Assembly (NCBI GenBank): GCA_002371135.1
Contig: DFGB01000012.1
Location: 1 to 28,266 of the forward strand
Length of the DNA stretch: 28,266 bases
From: Verrucomicrobia bacterium UBA3761
GTDB taxonomy: Bacteria; Verrucomicrobiota; Kiritimatiellia; RFP12; UBA1067
Reading direction: 5' to 3'
Positions 1 to 7,197 of this stretch are shown piece after piece. Position 1 is the first letter of the stretch, and each line of letters begins with the position of its first letter. The translations under genes were made by a program, and so were the position numbers. Under the pieces are notes generated by a model. The model searched no databases. It was not told where the DNA came from and saw only the letters and a program-made list of their open reading frames with translations.

Positions 1-62
1 GCCCACCCCCTTTACAAGTCACCAAGAGGGCAGGGCAACTAGGCAGGGCGGATGAAAACGCC
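1..62. other. Left-edge intergenic sequence with weak GC-rich tandem pattern
   Basis: No gene is supported here. It is the region immediately downstream of the permease stop codon at 63-65. On the minus strand it contains related GCCCT/TGCCT words spaced six to seven bases apart, which could be another degenerate member of the 7-8-bp tandem repeat family seen elsewhere in the window. The stretch is too short and cut by the window edge, so this is only a possibility. Confidence 0.25.
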
Positions 63-2399
63 TCAGGGGCGATTGCGGCCGGTCAACTTTAGAGATGCCG
101 GGACGGCGAAAAGAAGCGCGAAAACGACCGCTCCTATGGCGCCTTCGATGACGACCGGCCAGGGGACGACGAACCAATGCGGCAAGCCAGGCCAGAATGA
201 TGCCGTCTTGAACGATGCGCCCCAGCCTGCGAGCGCTCCGGTCGGAAGACCTATGACAATACCAGAAAACGCTGTCTTGACCGCACTTGCAACGAGGCGC
301 GTTGCGATTTGCACTCTGGTCGCGCCGACCATCCGCAAGACCGCGAACTCCTTGCGCTTGGCGTCGAACTCCGCCACCAGCATCGCGATGAAACCGATCG
401 AAAGAATTGCGAGGAAAACGAACGGAACCCGAGCTGCGGCGCCTATGACGTTCGAACCGTGGGCAAGCGTGCCGTCGGCGATTTCGTCCCGCGCATGCAG
501 CCGGACCGTCACCTCGCTTGGATTGCCGAGCAGCCTCGCGATTTCTGCTTCGATCTTCCGTCCCGCCGCGAAAACGCCATTCGAGGCAAGAAACGCTTCG
601 TCGTATTCTACCCATAGATGCGTCATTTTCACCATCTGGGCAGGACGCATATCAAGCGATTCGACGGTATCGAACGAAGCAAAAACCGGTCCAGACGTCA
701 TGACCGGCATGCCATTGAGACCGCGCACAAGGCCGCGACTCGTGACCATATGCCAATTGAGATCGACTACACCGGCAATCGGCAGCGCTATGGTTTCGAC
801 ACGCGGCGACCTGCCAATGGGCAGCTCCAGCACATCGCCCTTGTGGAGATTCAACGCACGCGACATCATTTCAGTGATAACGACAGAATCACCCTTGCGC
901 ATGTCGCACGTGGCCGACTGCCAATCGCCTTCGACAAATTGGAATTGCGGCAGCCATTCCGCGGCAAGCATGAGGGCGTTCGGTCCGCCGCGCATGCGTG
1001 GGCCGCGAGCGCCCTTCTCGCCCGACTGTTCCGGAGGAGGGACTTTGACAATCCCGGCCCCGGCGGCTGCGGCCTTGAGCGGCACTTGCAGGGGCAGAAG
1101 TTCCGATATGCGCTTGACGCCATCCATGTTGCGCAATTTTTCGATATCGAAACTGGAGACTCCGCCAGGAAGGAGCGATACTATCGCATCCGGCCATTCT
1201 GGCGAAGGGACGAATGCCCTCATCAACGAAGCTCCCCACACCTCGACAGCGACGAACGCCGCGAACCCCAGTGCGAACGTGACGACCATCCCGCACCGGC
1301 GCGAACGCGGCGCTATCGAGCGCAAATCGAGCGCGCGCACCCGCAATGCCGGCGCAAGAACAAACAAAACCGCAAACGCCACCACAACCGGCAGCACGGC
1401 AAGAGTCGTGAAGGCTGAGCGAACGTCAAACACGGCGCCCGCCGGAAACGCGGTCCTCTCCAGTTGTGCGTAAAACGATATGGCGCACCAGGCGGCACCT
1501 GTGCCGAGCGCCCATCCTGCAAAGGCGCTCAGGAGCGCCTCGAACCAGACAAAGCGCGCAACACCCGATTTGCCCATGCCGAGCATTCGCAAAACCGCGA
1601 GCTGGCGGCGGTTTGATTCGACTGAAAGAAGAAGAGAATTTACGAGAAGCGAGAGCGCAGTCAATATCGCGGCGGCAAGCATTAATGGCCGCGCATAATC
1701 CATGCGGCGTTGTTCATCGCTCTTGTACGCCGCCACTACTGCTTCCGACCGGGGAGTGGAGAAGGACGCCTCTGAAGAAAAACCGCCGGGAGGTACGAGG
1801 AAGAAGTCCATGCGCCTATGCTCTTCCGCCGCAAGAAGCTTGAACGCGGCGGGATTGGCAAAAACAGTCGGGAATCCGGGAGGGAGTTTGGCACCATCGA
1901 TGTAGCCGACGATGCGCGAGGACATCGTTCCTTTCGCGCCGACGAATTTCAATGTTTCTCCAAGCGCCGGCGCAGCCGCGCCGAACCGGCGCAGCGCATT
2001 TTTGACACACACGATTTGCGGCTCTTCGCTTTGCGCATCAATCCACTCGCCATCGACGAGCGTCGCTGCAGCGTAAGGATTGCCGCTTTCCGGCGCGGGG
2101 GAAAGAATGGCGCGCATCGGCGGCCCTTGCAGGACGCGTCCACCCGGACGATAGTCCACCGTGAGCCGTATCGTATCCAGCGAAAGATCGCCTTTCAGAG
2201 CATCGCGACCTGCGCTTTCGCGCCACGCCTGCCAAGGCGTCGAAGCGCGTGCGGCGATTAGCGGCGCCTGGGCATCGTTGGTCGCGACAAGCGACGTCGT
2301 GAACACGACAGCGCCGGACGCGACCGCGATTCCCGCGACTGCGCAGAAAAACCGGGCCTTGGCGCGCCGGAGCGATTTTATGCAAAGCGAGAAAAGCAT
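63..2399 (-). CDS. ABC transporter permease with two FtsX/MacB-type domains
   Basis: About 778 aa. This is an integral inner-membrane permease of the FtsX/MacB/LolC class, which uses mechanotransmission rather than conducting substrate through a pore. An N-terminal membrane segment (residues ~17-38) is followed by a large extracytoplasmic region, then four hydrophobic segments (~237-258, 287-308, 331-352, 370-393), a second extracytoplasmic region and three C-terminal segments. The FtsX hallmark appears twice: RRQLAVLRMLGMGKSGVARF after the second membrane segment and RKEFAVLRMVGATRVQIATR near the C-terminus. The cognate ATPase is encoded just upstream. I start at MLFSLCIKSL because permeases of this class begin with such a short basic-hydrophobic segment. 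An in-frame ATG at 2435 would add 12 residues partly encoded by repeat sequence. Neither start has a clear Shine-Dalgarno sequence. The substrate is unknown; lipid, lipoprotein or peptide export is typical of the class. Confidence 0.85.
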   Translation of the reverse strand: MLFSLCIKSLRRAKARFFCAVAGIAVASGAVVFTTSLVATNDAQAPLIAARASTPWQAWRESAGRDALKGDLSLDTIRLTVDYRPGGRVLQGPPMRAILSPAPESGNPYAAATLVDGEWIDAQSEEPQIVCVKNALRRFGAAAPALGETLKFVGAKGTMSSRIVGYIDGAKLPPGFPTVFANPAAFKLLAAEEHRRMDFFLVPPGGFSSEASFSTPRSEAVVAAYKSDEQRRMDYARPLMLAAAILTALSLLVNSLLLSVESNRRQLAVLRMLGMGKSGVARFVWFEALLSAFAGWALGTGAAWCAISFYAQLERTAFPAGAVFDVRSAFTTLAVLPVVVAFAVLFVLAPALRVRALDLRSIAPRSRRCGMVVTFALGFAAFVAVEVWGASLMRAFVPSPEWPDAIVSLLPGGVSSFDIEKLRNMDGVKRISELLPLQVPLKAAAAGAGIVKVPPPEQSGEKGARGPRMRGGPNALMLAAEWLPQFQFVEGDWQSATCDMRKGDSVVITEMMSRALNLHKGDVLELPIGRSPRVETIALPIAGVVDLNWHMVTSRGLVRGLNGMPVMTSGPVFASFDTVESLDMRPAQMVKMTHLWVEYDEAFLASNGVFAAGRKIEAEIARLLGNPSEVTVRLHARDEIADGTLAHGSNVIGAAARVPFVFLAILSIGFIAMLVAEFDAKRKEFAVLRMVGATRVQIATRLVASAVKTAFSGIVIGLPTGALAGWGASFKTASFWPGLPHWFVVPWPVVIEGAIGAVVFALLFAVPASLKLTGRNRP

Positions 2400-2400
2400 A

Positions 2401-2567
2401 GAGAATTTTTCGATTCTTCGATTGCGCTCGAGCATTCCATTTCAACACGGAGGCACGGAGAAACACGGAGAATTTTTCGATTGCATCAAGCCTCTGCTAA
2501 ACTCTGTGCCTCTGCGCCTCTGTGTTAAAATGAAGTGCTTGGAGCGAGGCTTGAAAGCAATCGAAAA
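2401..2567. repeat. Interleaved inverted repeats built on a CACGGAG-type octamer (locus A)
   Basis: The gap between the ABC ATPase stop and the permease start is almost entirely repeat. Arm A at 2444-2470 contains 8-bp units such as ACACGGAG and GCACGGAG. Its inverted partner A' at 2502-2526 reads ACACAGAG, GCGCAGAG, GCACAGAG on the other strand. A second inverted pair, B at 2474-2494 and B' at 2546-2567 (core TTTTCGATTGC), is interleaved as A-B-A'-B'. The 15-mer GAGAATTTTTCGATT also occurs as a direct repeat at 2401-2415 and 2468-2482. Similar CACAGAG/CACGGAG palindromes are, to my recollection, dispersed in many uncultured PVC genomes; this was not checked. Confidence 0.8.
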
Positions 2568-2574
2568 GCCCTCT

Positions 2575-3309
2575 TTACCGCTCTTGCATCTTCTCCACAT
2601 AGCGCTGCGTGATTATAGCCGGGTCGCGAGGAGAGGCGAAGGTGTCTACAAGGCAGCCATCTTTCAAAAAACATATGCGGCCGGCGGTTTTCGCGACGAT
2701 AGGGTCGTGGGTGACAAGGAGAATTGCGCAGCCGTATCGCTTGTTCACGGCCTCAAGCAAAGAACAGATTTGCTGCGAAGTTTCCATGTCGAGATTGCCC
2801 GTTGGCTCGTCGGCGAGGATCAACTTCGGCTGCATATACAATGCGCGCGCTATCGCGACGCGCTGCCTTTCACCGCCTGAAAGCTCGTCTGGACGGCGTT
2901 CGTGCTTGTCGCCAATCCCAAGCGCTTCCATCAATTCATGCGCTCTTTTCGTGTCGGGCTTTTGCAAATCAAGTCTTGCGCCAAGCACGACGTTTTCTTC
3001 TGCGGTGAACGATTCAACGAGATTGTGCGACTGGAAGACGAAACCGATGTTCCTGCGACGGAATACCGTTGAACGGGAATCGCTCAGACGGGAAACATTC
3101 GTCCCGGCCACAATGACATCTCCCGCGTCAGGGACGGTCAGGCCGGCGACGATATTCAGGAACGTCGACTTGCCGCTGCCGGACGGGCCCATCAGCGCGA
3201 CGAACTCCCCCTTCGCCATCGAGAAAGTGAAGTTCCTCAGTGCTGGAATGCCAAATCGATCTCGGCCATACGAGAATGAAACCGACGAGGCTGCAAGAAT
3301 ATCGTTCAT
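2575..3309 (-). CDS. ABC transporter ATP-binding protein (LolD/MacB family)
   Basis: 244 aa, a complete single ABC ATPase. Walker A is GPSGSGKST at residues 41-49, the Q-loop lies in FVFQSHNL (~90-97), the signature LSGGE is at 143-147, Walker B LILADEPTG at 163-171 and the switch histidine at 201 (VTHD). The sequence belongs to the LolD/MacB/FtsE group that pairs with FtsX-type permeases, and such a permease follows immediately downstream. It begins 17 nt after the stop of the pseudopilin gene, so the three are probably cotranscribed. I chose the ATG before NDILAASSVSFSYG because family members start this way; the longer open frame upstream runs through the pseudopilin gene in another frame. 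No convincing Shine-Dalgarno is visible. It should energise export of an unknown substrate at the cytoplasmic face. Confidence 0.93.
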   Translation of the reverse strand: MNDILAASSVSFSYGRDRFGIPALRNFTFSMAKGEFVALMGPSGSGKSTFLNIVAGLTVPDAGDVIVAGTNVSRLSDSRSTVFRRRNIGFVFQSHNLVESFTAEENVVLGARLDLQKPDTKRAHELMEALGIGDKHERRPDELSGGERQRVAIARALYMQPKLILADEPTGNLDMETSQQICSLLEAVNKRYGCAILLVTHDPIVAKTAGRICFLKDGCLVDTFASPRDPAIITQRYVEKMQER

Positions 3310-3326
3310 GAGAAAAGGCCGTTCTG

Positions 3327-4475
3327 TCAATTGCCGAGGGTCGTGGTCCAGTTTACGCCATACTCGGCCTGCTTGTATGTGTTGCCGGCGCAGTCGAGAA
3401 CGCCTGCAAGTCGCGCGGAGGAAACAACACCCTGACCGCCCTTCTTGATTGCGAACACCGCGATATACTGGCGGTAGTTGCGTTTGTCGTAATAGGGGTT
3501 GTACGGCGCTTCGCCGAGGCCGAACTGGCTGCGGACGCATTCAGCGTTGCGCCCGATGCCGAAGCAGACAAGCTTGACAGACGAGAGGGCGGCAGATGCC
3601 GTAGCGGCCTGAAAATTCGAGTTTGTGTAGCCGAGTGAATAGCCGAAGTCGTCGTAGACAGATGAAGCCGGCTGAATGACGGCGACCGGCGTGCCGTTCG
3701 TCAAATCGACGGGATAGAATGCGCTGAGATCCGGGCGGAAGCCTGGTCCGCCGCCAAGTATCTTCCTGTGTCCGTCGGCGATGCTTGAATACGCAATGCC
3801 GTTTTCCGTGGCGACTGCGGTGCAAAAGCCGTTCCTAGCAGCGCCGGACGCCTGCTGCGTCGATGGATTGTGCATATAGTAATAGTTGATGCCGGCATTC
3901 TTGAGTAGCATGACGTCGTCATCGGTCAAATAGTATATGCCGAGCTGCTTGAAGAAGCCGGTGTTGCGCATTCCGAGATTTTGCGACTGGGCTTCGGCTA
4001 GAGAAGCGACGTTCCCGCTGCCCTGGCCGGCGGCGTTGTAAAGCGCGCCGAGGACTTTCCACGAGCCGTCGTAGATGCCAAGGCCCGAATGGACTGTTCG
4101 CGCGTCGCGGTCGCCAAATGAGTTTTCGCTCGTCGCCTCGCTCGTTACTTCCTCGCCATTCTCGTTGACCGTGGTGATGGATGAGGTCGTATACGTCTCA
4201 CCCCAATCAAAAGTGCCGGCGGTACCGGTCCATCCGCCGCCGGATGTCACGTCTACAAGCGAATCGAACCCGCCGAAAAATCCCGCTTCACCCTGCTCCT
4301 TGCACAGCGTCTCATACGTCGCGAGGGCGGCATATGTGCGCTTGATATTGGCGAGATTGATCTTCTTTGCCTGAATTTCGCGAATGTTGCCGTAGCTGTG
4401 TATGCCGACAACAGTTACAAACGCGAGAATTGCGATGACAATGATAAGCTCGATGAGCGTAAAACCTTTTCGCAT
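3327..4475 (-). CDS. Type IV pilin-like / type II secretion pseudopilin-like protein
   Basis: 382 aa. It starts with the class III prepilin leader MRKG followed by FTLIELIIVIAILAFVTVV, so it has the processing glycine, the +1 Phe, the +5 Glu and the single hydrophobic helix expected for a substrate of PilD-type peptidase/methylase. The remaining ~350 residues are a polar exported domain rich in Gly, Ser, Tyr and Asn with no motif I recognise. That is much longer than classic major pseudopilins (~140-180 aa) but similar in size to the large pseudopilins common in Planctomycetes, Verrucomicrobia and Lentisphaerae. The ATG at 4475 is preceded by AAAGGA about 11 nt upstream, which supports it over the longer frame. 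Downstream is an ABC ATPase plus FtsX permease at 17 nt spacing. The function of this protein is not known; an envelope or surface role is inferred. Confidence 0.85.
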   Translation of the reverse strand: MRKGFTLIELIIVIAILAFVTVVGIHSYGNIREIQAKKINLANIKRTYAALATYETLCKEQGEAGFFGGFDSLVDVTSGGGWTGTAGTFDWGETYTTSSITTVNENGEEVTSEATSENSFGDRDARTVHSGLGIYDGSWKVLGALYNAAGQGSGNVASLAEAQSQNLGMRNTGFFKQLGIYYLTDDDVMLLKNAGINYYYMHNPSTQQASGAARNGFCTAVATENGIAYSSIADGHRKILGGGPGFRPDLSAFYPVDLTNGTPVAVIQPASSVYDDFGYSLGYTNSNFQAATASAALSSVKLVCFGIGRNAECVRSQFGLGEAPYNPYYDKRNYRQYIAVFAIKKGGQGVVSSARLAGVLDCAGNTYKQAEYGVNWTTTLGN

Positions 4476-4555
4476 GACAAAACCAGTCCTTTCACAAGAT
4501 TGAACGTCACTAAGAAGAAAAAGGTTCAAACGAATCGTGGGAATGTGGCGCGGCC

Positions 4556-5170
4556 TTACCAGAACGCCCATGACTTCGTCGCGACGACCTGAAGGCCGAG
4601 TATGAGATTCGTGACGCTATGGGCGATGATTGCGGCGCCAAGTCCTTTGCGCAAGGCAAGCATGCCGTAGACGGCGCCCGCCATCGCACCGGCCAAGATG
4701 CGATTGTGCTCGACGGCGAAAAGAGCCGTACACCAGAGAAAGGCGTTCCAGTCCATCTCCTTTTTCGAGTCGCCGCGAATCCAGTCATAGAGCCACGATC
4801 TGAAAAACAATTCCTCGGCGGCGGGGATGACGAATGCAGAACCCGCCAGCCGCGCTAGCATCAGCGGCCATCCACACACGGCCGGGTCGTACGGCGAAGG
4901 CGCCGATGTATCCAGCGAACCTAATATAAACCAACGGCGGTAGAATTCGAAATTCTCCGGCGCCACCCAAAGGGCCCACACAACGACGCCCGCCAATATT
5001 CCCCACGACCAGGCGGCCGCTCCGGGGAACCACTCGCGAGGGCGCTTCCACAGCGCGAACACCGCCCCAAGCGCGACGAGCGTCGCCGCTGAACGAATGG
5101 CATACGACGGCGCCGTGGAAGGCAGCGCCATCATAAGGACCATCCAAACTGCATAGGGGATGAAATGCAT
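4556..5170 (-). CDS. CPBP-family intramembrane metalloprotease (CAAX protease-related)
   Basis: About 204 aa and strongly hydrophobic throughout, with some six or more membrane segments. The CPBP/ABI (Abortive infection, formerly CAAX protease) signature is clear. EELFFRSWLYDWI supplies the paired glutamates and the arginine of motif 1. FAVEHNRILAGAMAGAVYGML supplies the motif 2 histidine, and HSVTNLILGL the C-terminal motif with His and Asn. The short size and the EELFFRxWL form recall the CAAX-prenyl-protease-related proteins found beside exosortase/PEP-CTERM systems, but no exosortase is in this window. The ATG chosen follows a run of GGGAACA-type heptamers with no Shine-Dalgarno, so a start a few codons downstream (MVLMM) is possible. 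The substrate is unknown. Confidence 0.82.
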   Translation of the reverse strand: MHFIPYAVWMVLMMALPSTAPSYAIRSAATLVALGAVFALWKRPREWFPGAAAWSWGILAGVVVWALWVAPENFEFYRRWFILGSLDTSAPSPYDPAVCGWPLMLARLAGSAFVIPAAEELFFRSWLYDWIRGDSKKEMDWNAFLWCTALFAVEHNRILAGAMAGAVYGMLALRKGLGAAIIAHSVTNLILGLQVVATKSWAFW

Positions 5171-5249
5171 GGAACAGGGAACAGAGAACAGGGAACAGGG
5201 AAGAGGCGGACTTGTCCGGTTTTGCCGGGCGGCGCAGCGCGCCGCCCAT
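5171..5249. repeat. GGGAACA heptamer array plus two GC hairpins (locus B)
   Basis: This fills the gap between the GNAT stop (5257) and the CPBP protease start (5170). Heptamers of the form GGGAACA, GAGAACA, GGGAACA, GGGAAGA run from 5171 to about 5203. They are followed by a hairpin with stem CGGAC/GTCCG (5207-5211 with 5214-5218). A second, perfect 9-bp hairpin pairs GGGCGGCGC (5227-5235) with GCGCCGCCC (5239-5247). On the minus strand the 9-bp hairpin lies 9 nt after the GNAT stop, so it could slow transcription or protect RNA ends. It lacks a U-tract and is not a canonical intrinsic terminator. Confidence 0.8.
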
Positions 5250-5256
5250 TCAAATA

Positions 5257-5727
5257 TCAAAGCATTTTGCGCATTGCGATTTCGGGACAGGTGAACGGAT
5301 CGGTGTGCTTGGTGCAGTTTATGCAGCCCGTGTATAGTTTGTGCATGACTTTCGTCTTGGGGATCACCTCGAATCCAAGCGCTGAAAAGAACTCTGGCGC
5401 GAACGTCAAGGCGACGATTTCCCGCGGGCGGAAAACCGCACACCGCTCGACGACCGCATCGACAAGCGCCCTGCCAACGCCCTTCCTGCGAAATATGCTT
5501 TTCACGGCCAGAGATTGCACCTCGACCGTCGCCGCACCGGCATCGCCCAGTTCGGGATGAACCTGATAGGTCGCGCAACCGGCCATTTCGCCATCCGCCT
5601 CGGCGATGAAGAACCTGTCGATATTCTCGACGATATTCCCCATGGATCGCGATATCAGCTGATCGCGATTCAAATGCACGAGAGCGAAAATCTTCTCGGC
5701 ATCTGCCAGCGTTGCATTGCGAATCAT
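5257..5727 (-). CDS. GNAT N-acetyltransferase, short ArgA-like (N-acetylglutamate synthase type)
   Basis: 156 aa, a single GNAT domain. The acetyl-CoA loop is in VEVQSLAVKSIFRRKGVGRAL (RRKGVG at about residues 78-83), and FFSALGFEVIPKTKVMHKLY forms the typical C-terminal strand. The C-terminus carries CINCTKHTDPFTCPEIAM, a CxxC...C tail I recognise from the short stand-alone ArgA-type acetyltransferases of Geobacter- and Clostridia-like bacteria, which make N-acetylglutamate for arginine synthesis. The substrate assignment therefore rests on the tail and length and is an inference. It follows the NfnL/GltA-like gene by 46 nt of repeat. The ATG before IRNATLADAEKIF is the usual start for this family; the longer frame upstream is encoded by the repeat. 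Confidence 0.78.
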   Translation of the reverse strand: MIRNATLADAEKIFALVHLNRDQLISRSMGNIVENIDRFFIAEADGEMAGCATYQVHPELGDAGAATVEVQSLAVKSIFRRKGVGRALVDAVVERCAVFRPREIVALTFAPEFFSALGFEVIPKTKVMHKLYTGCINCTKHTDPFTCPEIAMRKML

Positions 5728-5784
5728 GGGGAAGAGAGAAGAGGGAAGAGGGACGAGGCGGGAGGGCCGCGTTTCAGCGCGGCC
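5728..5784. repeat. GGGAAGA heptamers plus GC hairpin overlapping the upstream stop codon (locus C)
   Basis: GGGAAGA-type heptamers occupy about 5728-5754. They are followed by a 30-bp segment (5755-5784) that forms a hairpin with stem GGCCGCG (5765-5771) and CGCGGCC (5778-5784). The segment differs at only two of 30 positions from 8153-8182. The TGA stop of the NfnL gene (5774-5776) lies inside the hairpin loop, so the element spans the whole intergenic gap and ends the reading frame. Confidence 0.82.
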
Positions 5785-7174
5785 TGAGATATTCATTGAT
5801 GCCGGCGGCTGCGGCGCGCCCTTCACCCATAGCGAGAATCACCGTCGCGGCACCAAGGACGATGTCGCCGCCGGCGAAAACGCCCGGCATCGTCGTCATG
5901 CGCGTAGTCTCGTCGACGAGGACGTGTCCCTTGCGGTCTACTTCGATTTCTGGCGTTGTCGCCGCGATAAGCGGGTTCGCGCCCGAGCCGACGGCCACGA
6001 CTACGGTGTCGACAGGAAACTCGAATTCGCTGCCCGCAATCGCCACCGGGCTGCGTCGCCCGGATGCATCCGGCTCGCCGAGTTCGTACTTGAGGCACTC
6101 GATCGCACGGACCTTCCCCTGTTCGTCTCCAAGGATGCGCTTGGCGTTTTCAAGCGTGTGGAATATAACGCCTTCTTCCTTCGCATGGTGGACTTCTTCC
6201 ACGCGAGCCGGCATTTCCTTCTCGGAACGGCGATAGATGAGATGAACCTCTTCAGCGCCAAGCCGAAGCGCCATGCGAGAAGCGTCCATTGCGACGTTTC
6301 CGCCACCCAGAACCGCGACCTTGCGGCCATGCCAGAACGGGGTGGCCGCCTTGTCTTCAAGGTACGCCTTCATCAAATTGGCGCGTGTGAGATACTCGTT
6401 TGCGGAGAATACGCCAATCAGGTTTTCTCCCTCGATATCCATGAACTTGGGGAGCCCTGCCCCAGTGCCAACGAAAATCGCATCGAATTCCTTCTTCATG
6501 TCGGCGAGCTTGCGCGTCTTGCCGACGACGAAATCGGTCACGATTTTGACACCCATCGCCTTGAGGCCTTCGATTTCCTTTTCGACGATTCGCTTTGGCA
6601 GACGGAACTCTGGAATGCCATAGACGAGCACGCCGCCTGTCTTGTGAAACGCCTCGAACATCGTCACCTCGTGACCGGCCCTCGCACAGTCGGCGGCGCA
6701 GGTCACGGACGCAGGGCCAGAACCAATCACCGCGACGCGCTTGCCGGTCGGGGCCGCGACTTCGGTCTTTTCCGGCTCGACGCTGTCCGCGCAATATCTC
6801 TCCACACGGCCGATTGCGACCGCCTTTGCAACGTCTTTGAACATCTTGCCGACGGTGCAAAACTTCTGGCACTGTCGCTCCTGTGGGCATACGCGGCCGC
6901 ATACGGCAGGCAGAAGCGACGACTCGCGGATTATGGCGAGCGCCTTCTTGAAATCGCCTTCTGCAGCCGCCGCGAGGAAACCGGGGATGTTGATCTTGAC
7001 AGGGCAGCCCTGCACGCAGGGTTTCGCCTGGCAGGCGAGGCAGCGGCTCGCTTCCTTCTTCGCCATCTCGGCCGTATAGCCGAGAGCGACTTCTTCCATG
7101 TTGTGTGCTCTTACGACAGGATCCTGCTGAGGCATCTCCTGCGGCGCAATCGCAAGTTTTTCTTTCGCTGTCAT
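5774..7174 (-). CDS. nfnB: NADPH-dependent glutamate synthase beta-like subunit / NfnL-SudA flavoprotein
   Basis: 466 aa, the usual length. The N-terminus carries ferredoxin-type cysteines: CLACQAKPCVQGCP (about residues 56-69), then VCPQERQCQKFC, consistent with two [4Fe-4S] clusters. Next come a Rossmann FAD site VIGSGPASVTCAADCARAGH, the family motif YGIPEFRLPKRIVEKEI, and a second Rossmann fold VAVLGGGNVAMDASRMALRLG for NADPH followed by VHLIYRRSEKEMPA. Proteins of this type are often labelled gltA. Because the partner immediately upstream is an NfnS/SudB-type FAD/[2Fe-2S] subunit (23-nt gap), the pair is better read as NADH-dependent reduced ferredoxin:NADP+ oxidoreductase or a sulfide dehydrogenase-like complex. 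It would be cytoplasmic and bifurcating, balancing ferredoxin, NADH and NADPH. The ATG at 7174 has AAAGGA 10 nt upstream. No GltB-type large glutamate synthase subunit is in the window. Confidence 0.9.
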   Translation of the reverse strand: MTAKEKLAIAPQEMPQQDPVVRAHNMEEVALGYTAEMAKKEASRCLACQAKPCVQGCPVKINIPGFLAAAAEGDFKKALAIIRESSLLPAVCGRVCPQERQCQKFCTVGKMFKDVAKAVAIGRVERYCADSVEPEKTEVAAPTGKRVAVIGSGPASVTCAADCARAGHEVTMFEAFHKTGGVLVYGIPEFRLPKRIVEKEIEGLKAMGVKIVTDFVVGKTRKLADMKKEFDAIFVGTGAGLPKFMDIEGENLIGVFSANEYLTRANLMKAYLEDKAATPFWHGRKVAVLGGGNVAMDASRMALRLGAEEVHLIYRRSEKEMPARVEEVHHAKEEGVIFHTLENAKRILGDEQGKVRAIECLKYELGEPDASGRRSPVAIAGSEFEFPVDTVVVAVGSGANPLIAATTPEIEVDRKGHVLVDETTRMTTMPGVFAGGDIVLGAATVILAMGEGRAAAAGINEYLRPR

Positions 7175-7197
7175 TTTAAAATTCCTTTCGTACGGGC

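Noticed and set aside
52..1473. Long plus-strand open frame (473 codons) opposite the permease gene
   Set aside because: It is antisense to a clear FtsX-type permease and has low-complexity Ser/Thr/Arg/Ala composition with no domain. This is a typical GC-rich shadow frame.
4480..4540. Promoter or attenuator before the pseudopilin gene (TTGAAC ... GTTCAA inverted repeat)
   Set aside because: No good -10 box is found at a suitable spacing from TTGAAC, and the inverted repeat is only 6 bp.
5227..5247. Intrinsic terminator after the GNAT gene
   Set aside because: The 9-bp GC hairpin is perfect but is followed by GGCAAAACC rather than a U-tract on the minus strand, so it is listed as part of the repeat.
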